Origin: CAZUWH01 sp964624075
GTDB lineage: Bacteria > Pseudomonadota > Alphaproteobacteria > Rhodospirillales > Rhodospirillaceae
Length of the DNA stretch: 64,000 nt
Assembly: GCA_964624075.1 (NCBI GenBank)
Contig: CAZUWH010000007.1
Location: forward strand, 1 to 64,000
Direction: 5' to 3'
Of the stretch, positions 45,812 through 55,305 are shown piece by piece. The position numbers and the translations under genes are program-made. Numbering within the stretch: position 1 is the first letter of the stretch; each line of letters opens with the position of its first letter. Below the pieces are notes generated by a model. That model was not told the DNA's origin, did not search any database, and was given only the letters and a program-made list of their open reading frames with translations.

Positions 45812-47434
45812 TCAATGTCTACTGCCAAGGGTAGCAAAGAAGTCGTTGCCCTTGTCATCGACGATGATGAAAGCTGGGAAGTCTTCCACCTCAATGCGCC
45901 AGATGGCTTCCATGCCCAGTTCAGGGTATTCCAGTACCTCGACCTTGCGGATTGACTGCTGCGCTAGCTGGGCCGCAGCGCCACCGATCGAGCCCAGATA
46001 GAATCCCCCGTGTTTCTGGCAGGCCGCCGTCACCACCGGCGATCGATTACCCTTGGCAATCATGACCATCGAGCCGCCCCGGGATTGGAAGAGATCCACA
46101 TACGAATCCATCCGCCCGGCTGTGGTAGGGCCAAACGAGCCGGAGGCCATGCCGGAAGGTGTCTTGGCGGGACCGGCGTAGTAGACAGCCATCTGCCGGA
46201 AATAGTCGGGCAACCCTTGCCCCTTGTCCAACCGCTCCTTCAGCCTGGCGTGGGCGATGTCGCGGGCAACGACCATCGGCCCGGTCAAGGAAACACGGGT
46301 TTTGATGGGATACTGGGACAAGGTACGGCGGATTTCATCCATCGGCCGGGCCAGGTCGATCTGGACCACCGGGTCGGAGAGCCTGTCCTCCCGGACATCG
46401 GGCAGAAAACGAGCTGGGTCGGTCTCAAGCTGCTCCAGCTCGATCCCCTCCGCCCCGATCCGCGCCAGTATCTGCCGGTCTGCTGAACAGGACACCCCGA
46501 TGCCTATGGGGAGCGAGGCGCCGTGGCGGGGCAGGCGGATCACCCGCACATCGTGACAGAAATACTTGCCTCCAAACTGCGCCCCCAGCCCCAGCCGGCG
46601 GGTCATGTCCAGAATCTGCGCCTCGAGTTCCGGGTCACGAAGGGCGTGACCGTATTTCGAACCGTGAACGGGCAGGCCGTCCAGATAGCGGGCGGAAGCC
46701 AGCTTGACCGTCTTCAGGCACAATTCAGCCGATGTGCCGCCGATGACGACCGCCAAATGATACGGCGGACAAGCTGCCGTTCCCAGGGCCCGGATCTGCT
46801 CCTCCAGAAATCGCAGAAGGCTGCCCAGATTCAAGACGGCCTTGGTCTGCTGGTAAAGATAGGTCTTGTTGGCCGACCCCCCCCCCTTGGCCATGAACAG
46901 GAATTTGTAGTGATCGCCGGAGCTCGCATACAACTCGATCTGGGCAGGCAGGTTGTTGCCGGTGTTAACCTCGTCATACATGGACAAGGGGGCCATTTGC
47001 GAATAACGCAGATTGAGAGTCGCATAGGTATCCGCCACGCCGGCTGTCAGCGGCACGGCATCGTTGCCATCGGTGAAGACACGATGGCCTTTCTTGCCCA
47101 TGATGATGGCCGTGCCGGTGTCCTGGCAAAGCGGCAGCGCGCCACCGGCGGCCACGTTGGCGTTCTTCAACATCTCGATGGCGACGAAGCGGTCGTTGGC
47201 GGAGGCTTCCGTATCATCCACGATGGCCCGGAGCTGGGCCAGGTGACTGGGGCGCAACAGGTGCGAGACGTTTCGCATCGCTTCACGGGCCAGCAGGCGC
47301 AAGCCTTCCGGTGCCACGGTAACGATGTCATGGCCGTTGAAACGGCTCGTTGCAACGTGGTCCGTGGTCAGTCTCGTATAGGTGGCTGTGTCTTCGCCCA
47401 GCGGAAACATCTCGGCAAACGCGGCATCAATCAT
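45812..47434 (-). CDS. fumA: class I fumarate hydratase
   Basis: Iron-sulfur fumarase that hydrates fumarate to malate in the TCA cycle. From ATG 47432-47434, preceded by GGGGGGAA, the protein is 540 residues. Cys103 in GGALPLCQDTGTAIIMGKKG is the expected cluster ligand, with further conserved cysteines in GTAACPPYHLAVVIGGTSAE and IGIGVSCSADRQ. The beta part is visible as GPMVVARDIAHARLKERLDK and YYAGPAKTPSGMASGSFGPT. The open frame continues 122 codons upstream without family similarity. It is intact, the only fumarase in the window. Confidence 0.95.
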   Translation of the reverse strand: MIDAAFAEMFPLGEDTATYTRLTTDHVATSRFNGHDIVTVAPEGLRLLAREAMRNVSHLLRPSHLAQLRAIVDDTEASANDRFVAIEMLKNANVAAGGALPLCQDTGTAIIMGKKGHRVFTDGNDAVPLTAGVADTYATLNLRYSQMAPLSMYDEVNTGNNLPAQIELYASSGDHYKFLFMAKGGGSANKTYLYQQTKAVLNLGSLLRFLEEQIRALGTAACPPYHLAVVIGGTSAELCLKTVKLASARYLDGLPVHGSKYGHALRDPELEAQILDMTRRLGLGAQFGGKYFCHDVRVIRLPRHGASLPIGIGVSCSADRQILARIGAEGIELEQLETDPARFLPDVREDRLSDPVVQIDLARPMDEIRRTLSQYPIKTRVSLTGPMVVARDIAHARLKERLDKGQGLPDYFRQMAVYYAGPAKTPSGMASGSFGPTTAGRMDSYVDLFQSRGGSMVMIAKGNRSPVVTAACQKHGGFYLGSIGGAAAQLAQQSIRKVEVLEYPELGMEAIWRIEVEDFPAFIIVDDKGNDFFATLGSRH

Positions 47435-47570
47435 GGATGAATTCCCCCCCTTGCTGTTGCAGGTCACTTCGGAACAGTACCGCGTGCCCAGTGGAGGAGG
47501 GGACCGCCATCCCTTCTCTAGTTTGACGTCTGCCGCCTCCCCTGCCGCCGTGGCACCGGTTGCTGTCGAG

Positions 47571-48077
47571 CTATTTCTTGCGGAAGGCGTCAAGAGCAAT
47601 GACATTTCCCCCCTTGTCCCCCTCCTCCTTGCCGATCCTGCGATTGGAACCACTGCCGGACAGGACTTCCCCGGATCTGTCGGGAGGAGCCGCCGGCAAG
47701 GGGTGCTCGACACTGCTATCAACATTGAATTGCAGACCGAACTTGGCGGCAGGATCGGTAAAAGCCGTGATCGCCGCAAACGGAATTTGCAGCCGTTCAT
47801 TGATCTTGTTGAACGACAAGGTCACGGCAAAACGCATCTCCTCGACTTCAAGACCCCAGAACTGGTTTTGTAGAACGATGGTCATTTCGTCGGGATGACG
47901 TTCCAGCAGGTGATGCGCGATGACCACGCCGGGATGGCGCGTGCGGAATGTAATATAGAAATGGTGGGTCCCTGGCAGTCCCTGCTGTTCGGTAATGGTC
48001 AGGGCTTCATGCACGACGCGCCGCAGCGCATCCTCGACCATTCTTTCATAGTGCATCTTGTATATTCTATTCGCCAC
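47571..48077 (-). CDS. sspB: ClpXP adaptor protein SspB (alphaproteobacterial type)
   Basis: SspB delivers ssrA-tagged proteins from stalled ribosomes to the ClpXP protease. 168 residues: HHFYITFRTRHPGVVIAHHL, RHPDEMTIVLQNQFWGLEVE, FAVTLSFNKINERLQIPFAA and ITAFTDPAAKFGLQF, all of the DUF2422-type SspB fold, then a flexible linker and the ClpX-binding tail GGNVIALDAFRKK. It lies 137 bases upstream of fumA on the same strand. It is intact. Confidence 0.95.
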   Translation of the reverse strand: MANRIYKMHYERMVEDALRRVVHEALTITEQQGLPGTHHFYITFRTRHPGVVIAHHLLERHPDEMTIVLQNQFWGLEVEEMRFAVTLSFNKINERLQIPFAAITAFTDPAAKFGLQFNVDSSVEHPLPAAPPDRSGEVLSGSGSNRRIGKEEGDKGGNVIALDAFRKK

Positions 48078-48764
48078 GGGTGACGTTCCATTGGTTGCAA
48101 GTTACAAGTTGTAATGTGCAGTCCACACCCTGGCGCCTGTAGCGCCTTTTCAGCATTTTTTGTGTCTGTTTTCGTTTGCTGCCACCGTCACACCCTTTTG
48201 TTGGTCGGCGCAGTGAGGGGCTTCTGTTGCCCGGTGCCCCCCCGACCGCGCTTACCTATTCATCAGGCAGCGAGCGCCATCTCGTTATCGTTGGCACTTA
48301 TGAATCGGCCCGATAACGGCGGAACCATGCCGGGTACACTCCACACCTTTACCACGCGCGTCAATCCTGTTTCGCCCCCATTGCCTCTCGAGGAGAAAGT
48401 GGTGGAGGCGCCGGGTACTGCCCCCGGGTCCGCTACGCTTATTCCGCATGGGATTTAGCGCCATAGTCGGCACAACGCCGACAGTCTTGACTATAAGCCT
48501 TGCAGGCGCGTCTGAGAAGCGGAACTGTAACAAAATGTCAATCGGCAGACTGAAAAGGCGTTTCTTTGGAACAGACAGGGATCATAGGGTGGCCGTTGAT
48601 CCAGGACTGGAAAGCTGCCAAAGTGCCACGGCCGGCGCCTGCAGACCTGACGCCATACGACTCGAGAGGGCTTCTCCCAGGGGCAGGTACCGTCAGAGGC
48701 AAGAGGGTGGAGGGGCGGAAGTGAGAAGAGAACAATCGCATACAGCGCCACGGACAGACGGGAC
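48078..48764. other. intergenic stretch, with one weak ORF
   Basis: Mostly gene-free. The minus strand 48491-48766 has a 91-codon frame that begins with a signal-peptide-like MSRLSVALYAIVLFSLPPLH. Its ATG shares the palindrome CATG with the dsbD start. After about 30 residues another frame looks more protein-like (GRGTLAAFQSWINGHPMIPV), which suggests a frameshifted small secreted protein. No family recognised. Confidence 0.35.
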
Positions 48765-51062
48765 ATGACCTGGGAGACTCCCTTTCTAATCAGTACGGAT
48801 GCGGTCGCCAGCCCCATGGCAGGGGGCTCCAGGCCGCTTCTACGAAGCAGGGGGTGTTTCGTTCTGGCGCTTGCTCTCGCCTGGCTGGTAGTCATCGGGG
48901 AAGGGTTCGCCAGGACAGGAGAAGAAAGCTGGTCACGCCGCCTGTCGACAGCGGTGGGGGCGGGTCTGTCGCCTTCCGACCCGGGCAGGGAAACGGTTGG
49001 ACTGGACGTTCCGGTGGCGGCCTCGCCCTGGACGCATACCCTGGGGGGCGATGTGCGGCTGGTCTCGGCGGTCGCTGGCGTGGGGGAAGGGACAACGGTT
49101 CGTCTGGGTCTGCACTTTGCCTTGTCGCCGCACTGGAAAATCTACTGGCGTTCGCCGGGGGATGCCGGCTACCCTCCCACCATCGACTGGACCGGCTCGC
49201 AAAATCTGACCGAAGCGGCCATTACCTGGCCGGCGCCGCGCCGTTTCAGCCTCCGGGGCATCGAGACAGCCGGTTACGAGGGAGAGGTGGTCTTGCCCAT
49301 CACCGTTACCCTGGAACGATCCGGTGCGTCTCTTTGGATACGGGCGGGGGTGGATTTTCTGGTATGCGCCGAGATCTGCGTGCCGCAGCAGGCCAACCTG
49401 ACCCTCCTAATTCCGGATGAACCAGCGGAACCGTCGCCCTTCATGCATCTGATCGAGCGTCACGCCGCCCGCGTGCCAGGAGATGGCCGCACGGCCGGGC
49501 TGCGTCTGCTCACGGCGGCTACAGGACCAGATGAAGACGGGCAGGGTGGAATCATCGCCGTTGCGGTAGAGGCCGATCCCCTTCTCACTAGACCGGACCT
49601 GTTCGTGGAGGGACTAGGCGATTTGAACGCCGGGGCGCCGCAGGTGCGGCAGAACGGGAATGGCCAACAGGTCATGCTGCGGGTACCGACTCGGACTCCG
49701 GTTCCAGCCGGAACGCCGGTGACGCTGACTCTCGTCGATGGAGCCCGTGCCATGCAGGCGACCGTGTCGCTAGCTGCCGGGGACGGCATGCCGGACACGG
49801 CAACGACAGGTGCCATGACGACATTCGTGGTCATGCTCGGATTCGCCTTTCTGGGGGGCGTCATCTTGAACCTGATGCCGTGCGTGCTGCCGGTGTTGTC
49901 GCTCAAGGTAATGACCATGATCAATCATGGCGGCACGCCCGAGCGGGGAACGGTACGGCGCAGTTTCGTCGCTTCATCGGCAGGCGTACTGTTCTCGTTC
50001 CTATTGCTGGCAGGCGCAGCCATCACGGTCAAGGCGGCAGGCGCAGCGGTTGGCTGGGGGATTCAATTCCAGCAGCCTTTGTTTCTGGTCGTCATGATCA
50101 TCGTACTGACCCTGTTTGCCGCTAATCTGTGGGGCCTGTTCGAGGTTCCCCTGCCGCCGTGGTTGGCTGACCTGGGCCGTGGAAAGCAGGAACGTGGACA
50201 GATTGGTGCCTTCTTGAGCGGTGCCTTTGCGACTCTCCTGGCGACACCATGCTCGGCACCGTTCCTGGGGACGGCGGTGGGATTTGCCCTGGCCCGCGGA
50301 CCACTAGAGATTCTTTTGATCTTTACCACCCTCGGACTTGGCATGGCCTGTCCCTACCTGCTGATCGCCGCTTTTCCCGGCCTTGCCACGCGCCTGCCGC
50401 GGCCCGGTCGCTGGATGATGCGGCTCAAGGGACTCATGGGCCTTGCCCTTGCCACCACGACGATATGGCTGCTGACGGTACTGACGGCCCAGGTGGGCGA
50501 ACGAACGGCTATTCTGACCGGCCTCGCCATGGCCACAGGGGTCGGCATGCTGGCACTGCGGCAGCGGCTGTCCTTGCGGCTGCGGCCGATTGCCACTCTT
50601 GCCGCCTTGGGGCTGATGGGCGCTGCCATCGTGGTTCCCCCTTCGCCAGACGGCCAGGAAATGGTGCGTCCGCAAGGTCCATGGCTGCCCTTTGATGAAG
50701 ACGTTCTGGCCCGCCATGTGGCCAAAGGACAGGTGGTCTTCGTCGATGTCACCGCCGACTGGTGCGTGACCTGTCAGGTCAACAAGGCGGTGGTGCTGTC
50801 ACGGGGAGAAGTGGCGGAGCGGCTGGGCCGGATGATCACCATGCAGGCCGACTGGACCCGGCCTGATGCGCGCATTGCCGCCTATCTAGCCCGATTTGGC
50901 CGCTATGGCATTCCCTTCAATGTCGTCCACGGACCGGGCATACCCCGGGGTCTGGTCTTGCCGGAATTGTTGACGGCAGAGACGGTGCTGAAAGCCTTGG
51001 ACATGGCGGGGAGAACGGCGGCACGTCGTGCAGAGGCTGGGCAGAGCATGTCAGGGGATTGA
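48765..51062 (+). CDS. dsbD: thiol:disulfide interchange protein, DsbD/ScsB family
   Basis: Inner-membrane protein that moves reducing equivalents from cytoplasmic thioredoxin to the periplasm. 765 residues in order: signal/anchor FVLALALAWLVVIG, the alpha domain (LSPHWKIYWRSPGDAGYPPT, FLVCAEICVPQQANL with its disulfide), eight membrane helices starting at FVVMLGFAFLGGVILNLMPC VLPVLSLKV and including LATPCSAPFLGTAVGFALAR, and a C-terminal thioredoxin domain with VTADWCVTCQVNKAVVLS. The long alpha domain is of the ScsB type. The start may also be ATG 48816. It is intact. Confidence 0.94.
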   Translation: MTWETPFLISTDAVASPMAGGSRPLLRSRGCFVLALALAWLVVIGEGFARTGEESWSRRLSTAVGAGLSPSDPGRETVGLDVPVAASPWTHTLGGDVRLVSAVAGVGEGTTVRLGLHFALSPHWKIYWRSPGDAGYPPTIDWTGSQNLTEAAITWPAPRRFSLRGIETAGYEGEVVLPITVTLERSGASLWIRAGVDFLVCAEICVPQQANLTLLIPDEPAEPSPFMHLIERHAARVPGDGRTAGLRLLTAATGPDEDGQGGIIAVAVEADPLLTRPDLFVEGLGDLNAGAPQVRQNGNGQQVMLRVPTRTPVPAGTPVTLTLVDGARAMQATVSLAAGDGMPDTATTGAMTTFVVMLGFAFLGGVILNLMPCVLPVLSLKVMTMINHGGTPERGTVRRSFVASSAGVLFSFLLLAGAAITVKAAGAAVGWGIQFQQPLFLVVMIIVLTLFAANLWGLFEVPLPPWLADLGRGKQERGQIGAFLSGAFATLLATPCSAPFLGTAVGFALARGPLEILLIFTTLGLGMACPYLLIAAFPGLATRLPRPGRWMMRLKGLMGLALATTTIWLLTVLTAQVGERTAILTGLAMATGVGMLALRQRLSLRLRPIATLAALGLMGAAIVVPPSPDGQEMVRPQGPWLPFDEDVLARHVAKGQVVFVDVTADWCVTCQVNKAVVLSRGEVAERLGRMITMQADWTRPDARIAAYLARFGRYGIPFNVVHGPGIPRGLVLPELLTAETVLKALDMAGRTAARRAEAGQSMSGD

Positions 51063-51173
51063 AACCGGCCCCGTCCAGGCTTGATTCTGGCGTCTGGTAT
51101 GCCATTCTTGCCGCAGCCTGGAGCTGCCGGCGCGTGAAGGGCTGTGTTTGTTTCCGGTGCACAAGGGGGTGTT

Positions 51174-52277
51174 ATGGGGTTCGCGTGTGGCATTGTTGGC
51201 CTGCCCAATGTGGGGAAGTCTACACTCTTCAATGCTTTGACATCCACGGCGGCTGCCCAAGCCGCCAACTACCCCTTTTGTACCATCGCGCCCAACGTCG
51301 GCATCGTCGCCGTTCCCGACGAACGGTTGCTAGTGCTGGCCCGCATTGGCCAATCGGCCCGGATGGTCCCGACCCAGATCGAATTCGTGGATATCGCCGG
51401 CCTGGTGCGTGGGGCGAGCAAGGGAGAGGGACTCGGGAACCAGTTTCTGGCCCATATCCGTAGCTGTGACGCTATCGCGCACGTTCTGCGCTGCTTTGAG
51501 AATGAGGATATCACCCACGTCGAGGGCCGGGTTGATCCCCTTCGGGATGCCGATACCGTTGAGACTGAACTGATGCTAGCCGATCTTGACAGCCTCGAGC
51601 GTCGCGCTATCTCCCTCGCCAAGAAAGTCAAGACGGGCGACAAGGACGCCAAAGCCCAGATGACCGTGATCGATCCGCTGCTGGATGCCTTGCGAGTTGG
51701 CCACCCCGCCCGTTCGGTACGTCTTGATGATCCCGAACAGAAAAAAATACAGCAGCAGCTTTTTCTGCTCACGGCTAAGCCCCTGCTGTACGTCTGCAAT
51801 GTGGAAGAGACCGCAACAGCCACGGGCAACGCTTACACTGGACAGGTGACCGCCCGGGCAGCCGCCGAAGGCACGATGGCGGTGGTCATCGCGGCGGCGG
51901 TTGAGGCCGAAGTGGCACAGTGGCCCGATGTGGCGGAGCGGAAGGCGTTTCTGGCTGCCCTGGATCTGGCGGAGACCGGCTTGGCACGGCTGATCAAGGC
52001 CGGTTATCAACGGCTCGATCTTCTCACCTTCTTCACCGTTGGTCCCAAGGAAGCGCGGGCGTGGACGGTGCGTCATGGCGCCAGGGCTCCGGAAGCTGCT
52101 GGCGTGATTCATTCGGATTTCGAGAAGGGATTCATCCGTGCTGAAACCATCGCCTATGACGATTTCCTGGCTTGCAATGGGGAGCAGGGGGCCCGTGACG
52201 CCGGCAGGATGCGGCTGGAAGGACGGGAATACCCTGTCGCAGATGGCGACATCATGCACTTCCTGTTCAACGTGTGA
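51174..52277 (+). CDS. ychF: ribosome-binding ATPase YchF
   Basis: Obg-like P-loop NTPase that prefers ATP and binds ribosomes, linked to stress responses. 367 residues from ATG 51174. G1 GIVGLPNVGKSTLFNALTST, G2 region AANYPFCTIAPNVGIVAVPD, G3 FVDIAGLVRGASKGEGLGNQ, coiled-coil insert, and the C-terminal TGS domain with LLTFFTVGPKEARAWTVRHG and EGREYPVADGDIMHFLFNV. The open frame starts ten codons earlier, but those do not fit the family. It is intact. Confidence 0.97.
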   Translation: MGFACGIVGLPNVGKSTLFNALTSTAAAQAANYPFCTIAPNVGIVAVPDERLLVLARIGQSARMVPTQIEFVDIAGLVRGASKGEGLGNQFLAHIRSCDAIAHVLRCFENEDITHVEGRVDPLRDADTVETELMLADLDSLERRAISLAKKVKTGDKDAKAQMTVIDPLLDALRVGHPARSVRLDDPEQKKIQQQLFLLTAKPLLYVCNVEETATATGNAYTGQVTARAAAEGTMAVVIAAAVEAEVAQWPDVAERKAFLAALDLAETGLARLIKAGYQRLDLLTFFTVGPKEARAWTVRHGARAPEAAGVIHSDFEKGFIRAETIAYDDFLACNGEQGARDAGRMRLEGREYPVADGDIMHFLFNV

Positions 52278-53168
52278 CTGGATGGGGGAGGGTTCTCTGT
52301 CCTCCCCCCGAACACTCCCTCTTCTCTGAGAGAACCCCCCTTTCCCCTGGAGGGAACACGCCCTTTCCCTTGGATCGGGGGAGGGCTTGCAACATCTGGA
52401 CGAAAAAATCATTCTGCCCTGGCAGACCCGCGAAGGCGGGAATCCATGTTCACCAGCATGTCATGGATGCCCGCCCCTGGCTTGCGCGAGGACAAGCTTG
52501 CACGGGCATGACGATCTTTCGAGGGGGCCTCCTGACTTAGATTTCTGCAAAAAACGAAAAGCGCGAGAGCCTGAAGGCCCTCGCATGTATTGCCTTCCTT
52601 TAAAGTGTGTCCCCCATGACTGACACGCCATTGTACTGCTCATCAAGGGGTTCCTTTGCAAACTCTGAAAAATTCAAGCGTATCGCCATGCATGACGAAC
52701 GACAACGCCGGGCTTCAGGAAGAAGTTGTGCTGGGCCTCGCAAGGTCGAGACCGTGATGCTGCCCGTTGGCACGGCACATCCTCCCACGCCAGCACTCTG
52801 CTCGCTCCCTCCTTCCGATCCCCAAATCCGTCGCCACCTTCCGGACCTGCACCCCACCGCCTCCTGGAATTCTGGACAGCGTCCCACCGCATCATCCCCC
52901 GGCAAAGGACTCTTCCAGATACCCTGGACCATACCAGGGAATGCCGCAACACAACCCCCTCTCGACAATGGCCTGCCTCATTGCCACTGCCTGGCGCTCT
53001 CCTTGCGTTCTCTTGAAACGTCGAAGAATCTGTTTTTTGCGCAATCTTCCTTCATACCTGCTGAATCAAAACCACCGCACGAGCCACAGGAGAAATGAGA
53101 ACACGTGATCTTCCATCGGAGTCCGTATCACTTCTACCAATGCTTCTTTGGCATGATTAAAACGCCGC
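52278..53168. other. 890-base stretch without a recognised gene
   Basis: It begins with family A sequence (52300-52400, cccttggatcgggggagggc and tggagggaacacgccctt) and family B (52428-52540). From 52600 to 53100 both strands have long open frames of 120-160 codons, proline- and serine-rich, with no similarity that I can see; I regard them as chance in GC-rich DNA. Confidence 0.5.
52428..52540. repeat. dispersed repeat family B, copy 3
   Basis: gacccgcgaaggcgggaatc, then catggatgcccgcccctggc, ttgcgcgaggacaagcttgc, acgggcatgacgatctttcg and agggggcctcctgac. The aggacaagcttgc and ttcgagggggc parts are shared with 12542-12625; atggatgcccgc and gggcatg.cgat.tttcga are shared with 63047-63080. Confidence 0.78.
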
Positions 53169-53588
53169 TCACTCTTCCTCTCGCCTTCTGCAGGATTTGG
53201 TACCAAGGCCAATTTTCTTGGCCAGAGTGCTGCGATGCCTGGCATAGCTTGGCGCGACCATTGGGTAGTCAGGTGGTAACTGCCAGCGCTCACGGTATTC
53301 TTCAGGGGTCATGTTGTAGGCTGTCTTGAGATGGCGTTTCAACATTTTCAGCTTTTTGCCATCCTCAAGACAAATGATGTAATCGGCTGTGATTGATTTT
53401 CTGATCGGGATGGCCGCCTGAGGACGATCCTCCGACGGCTGGGACGTTCCGACATTGGACAATGTCCGATAGACATCGTTGATCAACTGCGGCAGATCGC
53501 TTAGGGGCACGGTGTTGTTGGCCACATGGGCCGCCACGATTTCCGTTGTCAGGGACAACAATTCACTGGCGCTTGTTTGTTCAGGCAT
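53169..53588 (-). CDS. MucR/Ros family transcriptional regulator
   Basis: Alphaproteobacterial zinc-finger-type regulator; relatives control exopolysaccharide, motility, cell cycle and host interaction genes. 139 residues from ATG 53586-53588: LLSLTTEIVAAHVANNTVPL, LPQLINDVYRTLSNVG (oligomerisation helices), SITADYIICLEDGKKLKMLK and RHLKTAYNMTPEEYRERWQL (DNA-binding domain), PMVAPSYARHRSTLAKKIGLG. In the finger, the final His found in many Ros proteins is Ala here (KTAYN). It is intact, unlike the flagellar genes it may once have regulated. Confidence 0.93.
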   Translation of the reverse strand: MPEQTSASELLSLTTEIVAAHVANNTVPLSDLPQLINDVYRTLSNVGTSQPSEDRPQAAIPIRKSITADYIICLEDGKKLKMLKRHLKTAYNMTPEEYRERWQLPPDYPMVAPSYARHRSTLAKKIGLGTKSCRRREEE

Positions 53589-53682
53589 CAAATATATCCT
53601 CTTTTTGAAGGCGAACAAGTTTCTATATAGTTTATACTGACATTGGAAGCAATGGTGAATCAATCGTCACTGATAAAAAACT

Positions 53683-53946
53683 ATGAGGGAGAAGGTGACT
53701 GATAAACCGGACTACTATCTTGATATCACAAGGGATCTCTGCCCCATGACCTTTGTCAAAACAAAATTGCTCGTCGAGCGTATGCAGCCTGGACAAGTCT
53801 GCGAGATCCGTCTGCAAGGTGCTGAACCACTTATTAATGTTCCAAGGTCCATAGCCACACTAGGGCACCTGGTCGTTGATCTTGGACTGGAGACCGGAGA
53901 ACCAGAACATGGTGTTCATCGTATTCGTATCATCAAGGTATTGTAA
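53683..53946 (+). CDS. TusA/SirA family sulfurtransferase
   Basis: Small sulfur carrier protein. 87 residues with the CPxxF-type motif DITRDLCPMTFVKTKLLVER, active Cys20, then GQVCEIRLQGAEPLINVPRS and IATLGHLVVDLGLE. Alphaproteobacterial members of this type have an unknown sulfur acceptor; tRNA thiolation or moco synthesis are possibilities. The start may be ATG 53683 or GTG 53695. It is divergent from mucR. Confidence 0.88.
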   Translation: MREKVTDKPDYYLDITRDLCPMTFVKTKLLVERMQPGQVCEIRLQGAEPLINVPRSIATLGHLVVDLGLETGEPEHGVHRIRIIKVL

Positions 53947-54127
53947 CTATTTATTGGAGTCAGCGGCCGGCTGATATGATTCTTTCCTTGTCCATTGGAA
54001 ATGGAGATTGCGTCTGTATTCTACGAACGTCACAACGTGCCCTCCCGCGCGGCGGCAGGTAGGTTGCTATACATGGATAGACTGTATTACTTTAATCTGT
54101 CATATGTGATTGAAGTACAACCTTATA

Positions 54128-54628
54128 TCAGTCATGATGACTCGAATACGCGCATTCATCATTGCCCCCTGCCCGCAGGACCAGGGCGTCAGCGACGGTT
54201 CCATTGGGGCGCTGATAGTAATCGAAACGTCGTCCGGCACGTTCAAAGCCGAGTTTCCGGTAAAGGGCAAGTGCCGCCATGTTGTCAATCGCCACCTCCA
54301 GAAACGTCGTCGCGCCGGTGGCGAGGGCGTTTTCGACCAGGCGACGGCCGACACCGAGCCGGCGCGCTTCCGGTATGACCCCTACCATCAATACCTCAGC
54401 CTCATCGAGAATACGGCGACATATGATCAGGCCTGTCAGCTTCTCCTCCCCCTCCCTGCCTTTGCAGCAACAAGACCGCACCAGAGCCAGCCAGCCGAAC
54501 GTCCCCGGCATGGCCAGCACCTTAGCCATGGCCGACGCGTCCCATGCCGTCTCGAAACAGCGGGCCTGCACGGCCGCAGCCACTGCGGCATGCGTGGGGA
54601 CAAGTGACAACAGCCGGATCACGAGCAC
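54128..54628 (-). CDS. rimI: ribosomal-protein-alanine acetyltransferase-like GNAT
   Basis: GNAT N-acetyltransferase of 166 residues, normally acetylating the N-terminus of ribosomal protein S18. The acetyl-CoA pyrophosphate loop is VIPEARRLGVGRRLVENALA near 84-103, followed by TTFLEVAIDNMAALALYRKL and GFERAGRRFDYYQRPNG, the RimI C-terminal pattern. It overlaps tsaB by 10 bases and is transcribed after it; tsaB-rimI is a conserved pair. It is intact, with an extra KGREGEEK insert near residue 57. Confidence 0.92.
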   Translation of the reverse strand: MLVIRLLSLVPTHAAVAAAVQARCFETAWDASAMAKVLAMPGTFGWLALVRSCCCKGREGEEKLTGLIICRRILDEAEVLMVGVIPEARRLGVGRRLVENALATGATTFLEVAIDNMAALALYRKLGFERAGRRFDYYQRPNGTVADALVLRAGGNDECAYSSHHD

Positions 54629-55305
54629 GCGTTCCCACCCGCACGCGACACGGTTACATCGGCAGGACGCAGATAGAGCGGCTCAGGTGCCATGCGACTG
54701 CCCCCCTCCCGAGCGGCAGCGACAGCAGCAACCGCTGCCGCCTGGGGGAGCATCCCGCTCACTATCAGGGCAGTGGTGGGCAGGAAGCCGGTCAGCCGGG
54801 ATATCCCATTGCCGACAATCATGACTGATGCGGGCAACTGGTCCAGAAAGGCCGTCATGGCCGAAGGCTGCAACGTCTGCACGGGTCCAAGCGGCATGGG
54901 TGGTGTCGCGCCCAACAGAAACGGCTGGACATAGACATCCGCCCGATAGCTGTCCAGAACCACCGCAGCCGATCGCGCTCCCTGGCTTTTGGTCCTGGCG
55001 ATCCAGGCCACTGCCTCAAGCGTGGTCACACCGGCCACCGGACGCGCCGCTGCTAGACCCAATCCCCGTGCCGTGGCCAAACCAATCCGCACGCCGGTAA
55101 AGGAACCGGGCCCTACCGTGACCGCGAACAGATCCACGTCCGCAAATGAAACCCCCGCCTCAGCCCGAACAGCCTGCACCATGGGCACCAGGATTTCCGC
55201 CTGACCTCTCCCCGTGATCTGGTCGCGACTGGCCAGTACCGTTCCGTCTTGCCATAGGGCGACCGAACACCCTTCTGTCGCACTGTCCAGCGCCAGAATC
55301 AGCAT
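54619..55305 (-). CDS. tsaB: tRNA t6A synthesis protein TsaB
   Basis: Partner of TsaD in forming N6-threonylcarbamoyladenosine at position 37 of ANN-reading tRNAs. 228 residues of the ASKHA fold: MLILALDSATEGCSVALWQD, GQAEILVPMVQAVRAEAGVS, DLFAVTVGPGSFTGVRIGLA and TARGLGLAAARPVAGVTTLE. The VGPGSFTGxRxGL motif is diagnostic. The C-terminus overlaps rimI. It is intact. Confidence 0.96.
   Translation of the reverse strand: MLILALDSATEGCSVALWQDGTVLASRDQITGRGQAEILVPMVQAVRAEAGVSFADVDLFAVTVGPGSFTGVRIGLATARGLGLAAARPVAGVTTLEAVAWIARTKSQGARSAAVVLDSYRADVYVQPFLLGATPPMPLGPVQTLQPSAMTAFLDQLPASVMIVGNGISRLTGFLPTTALIVSGMLPQAAAVAAVAAAREGGSRMAPEPLYLRPADVTVSRAGGNACS

Noticed and set aside
47435..47800. N-terminal extension of the fumarase.
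   Set aside because: It is antisense to the 3' part of sspB's coding region shifted in frame, has no family similarity, and a good ribosome binding site precedes ATG 47432-47434.
52607..53098. 163-codon plus-strand frame between ychF and mucR.
   Set aside because: Its composition is Pro/Ser-rich without recognisable motifs, and long open frames also exist on the other strand at the same place.
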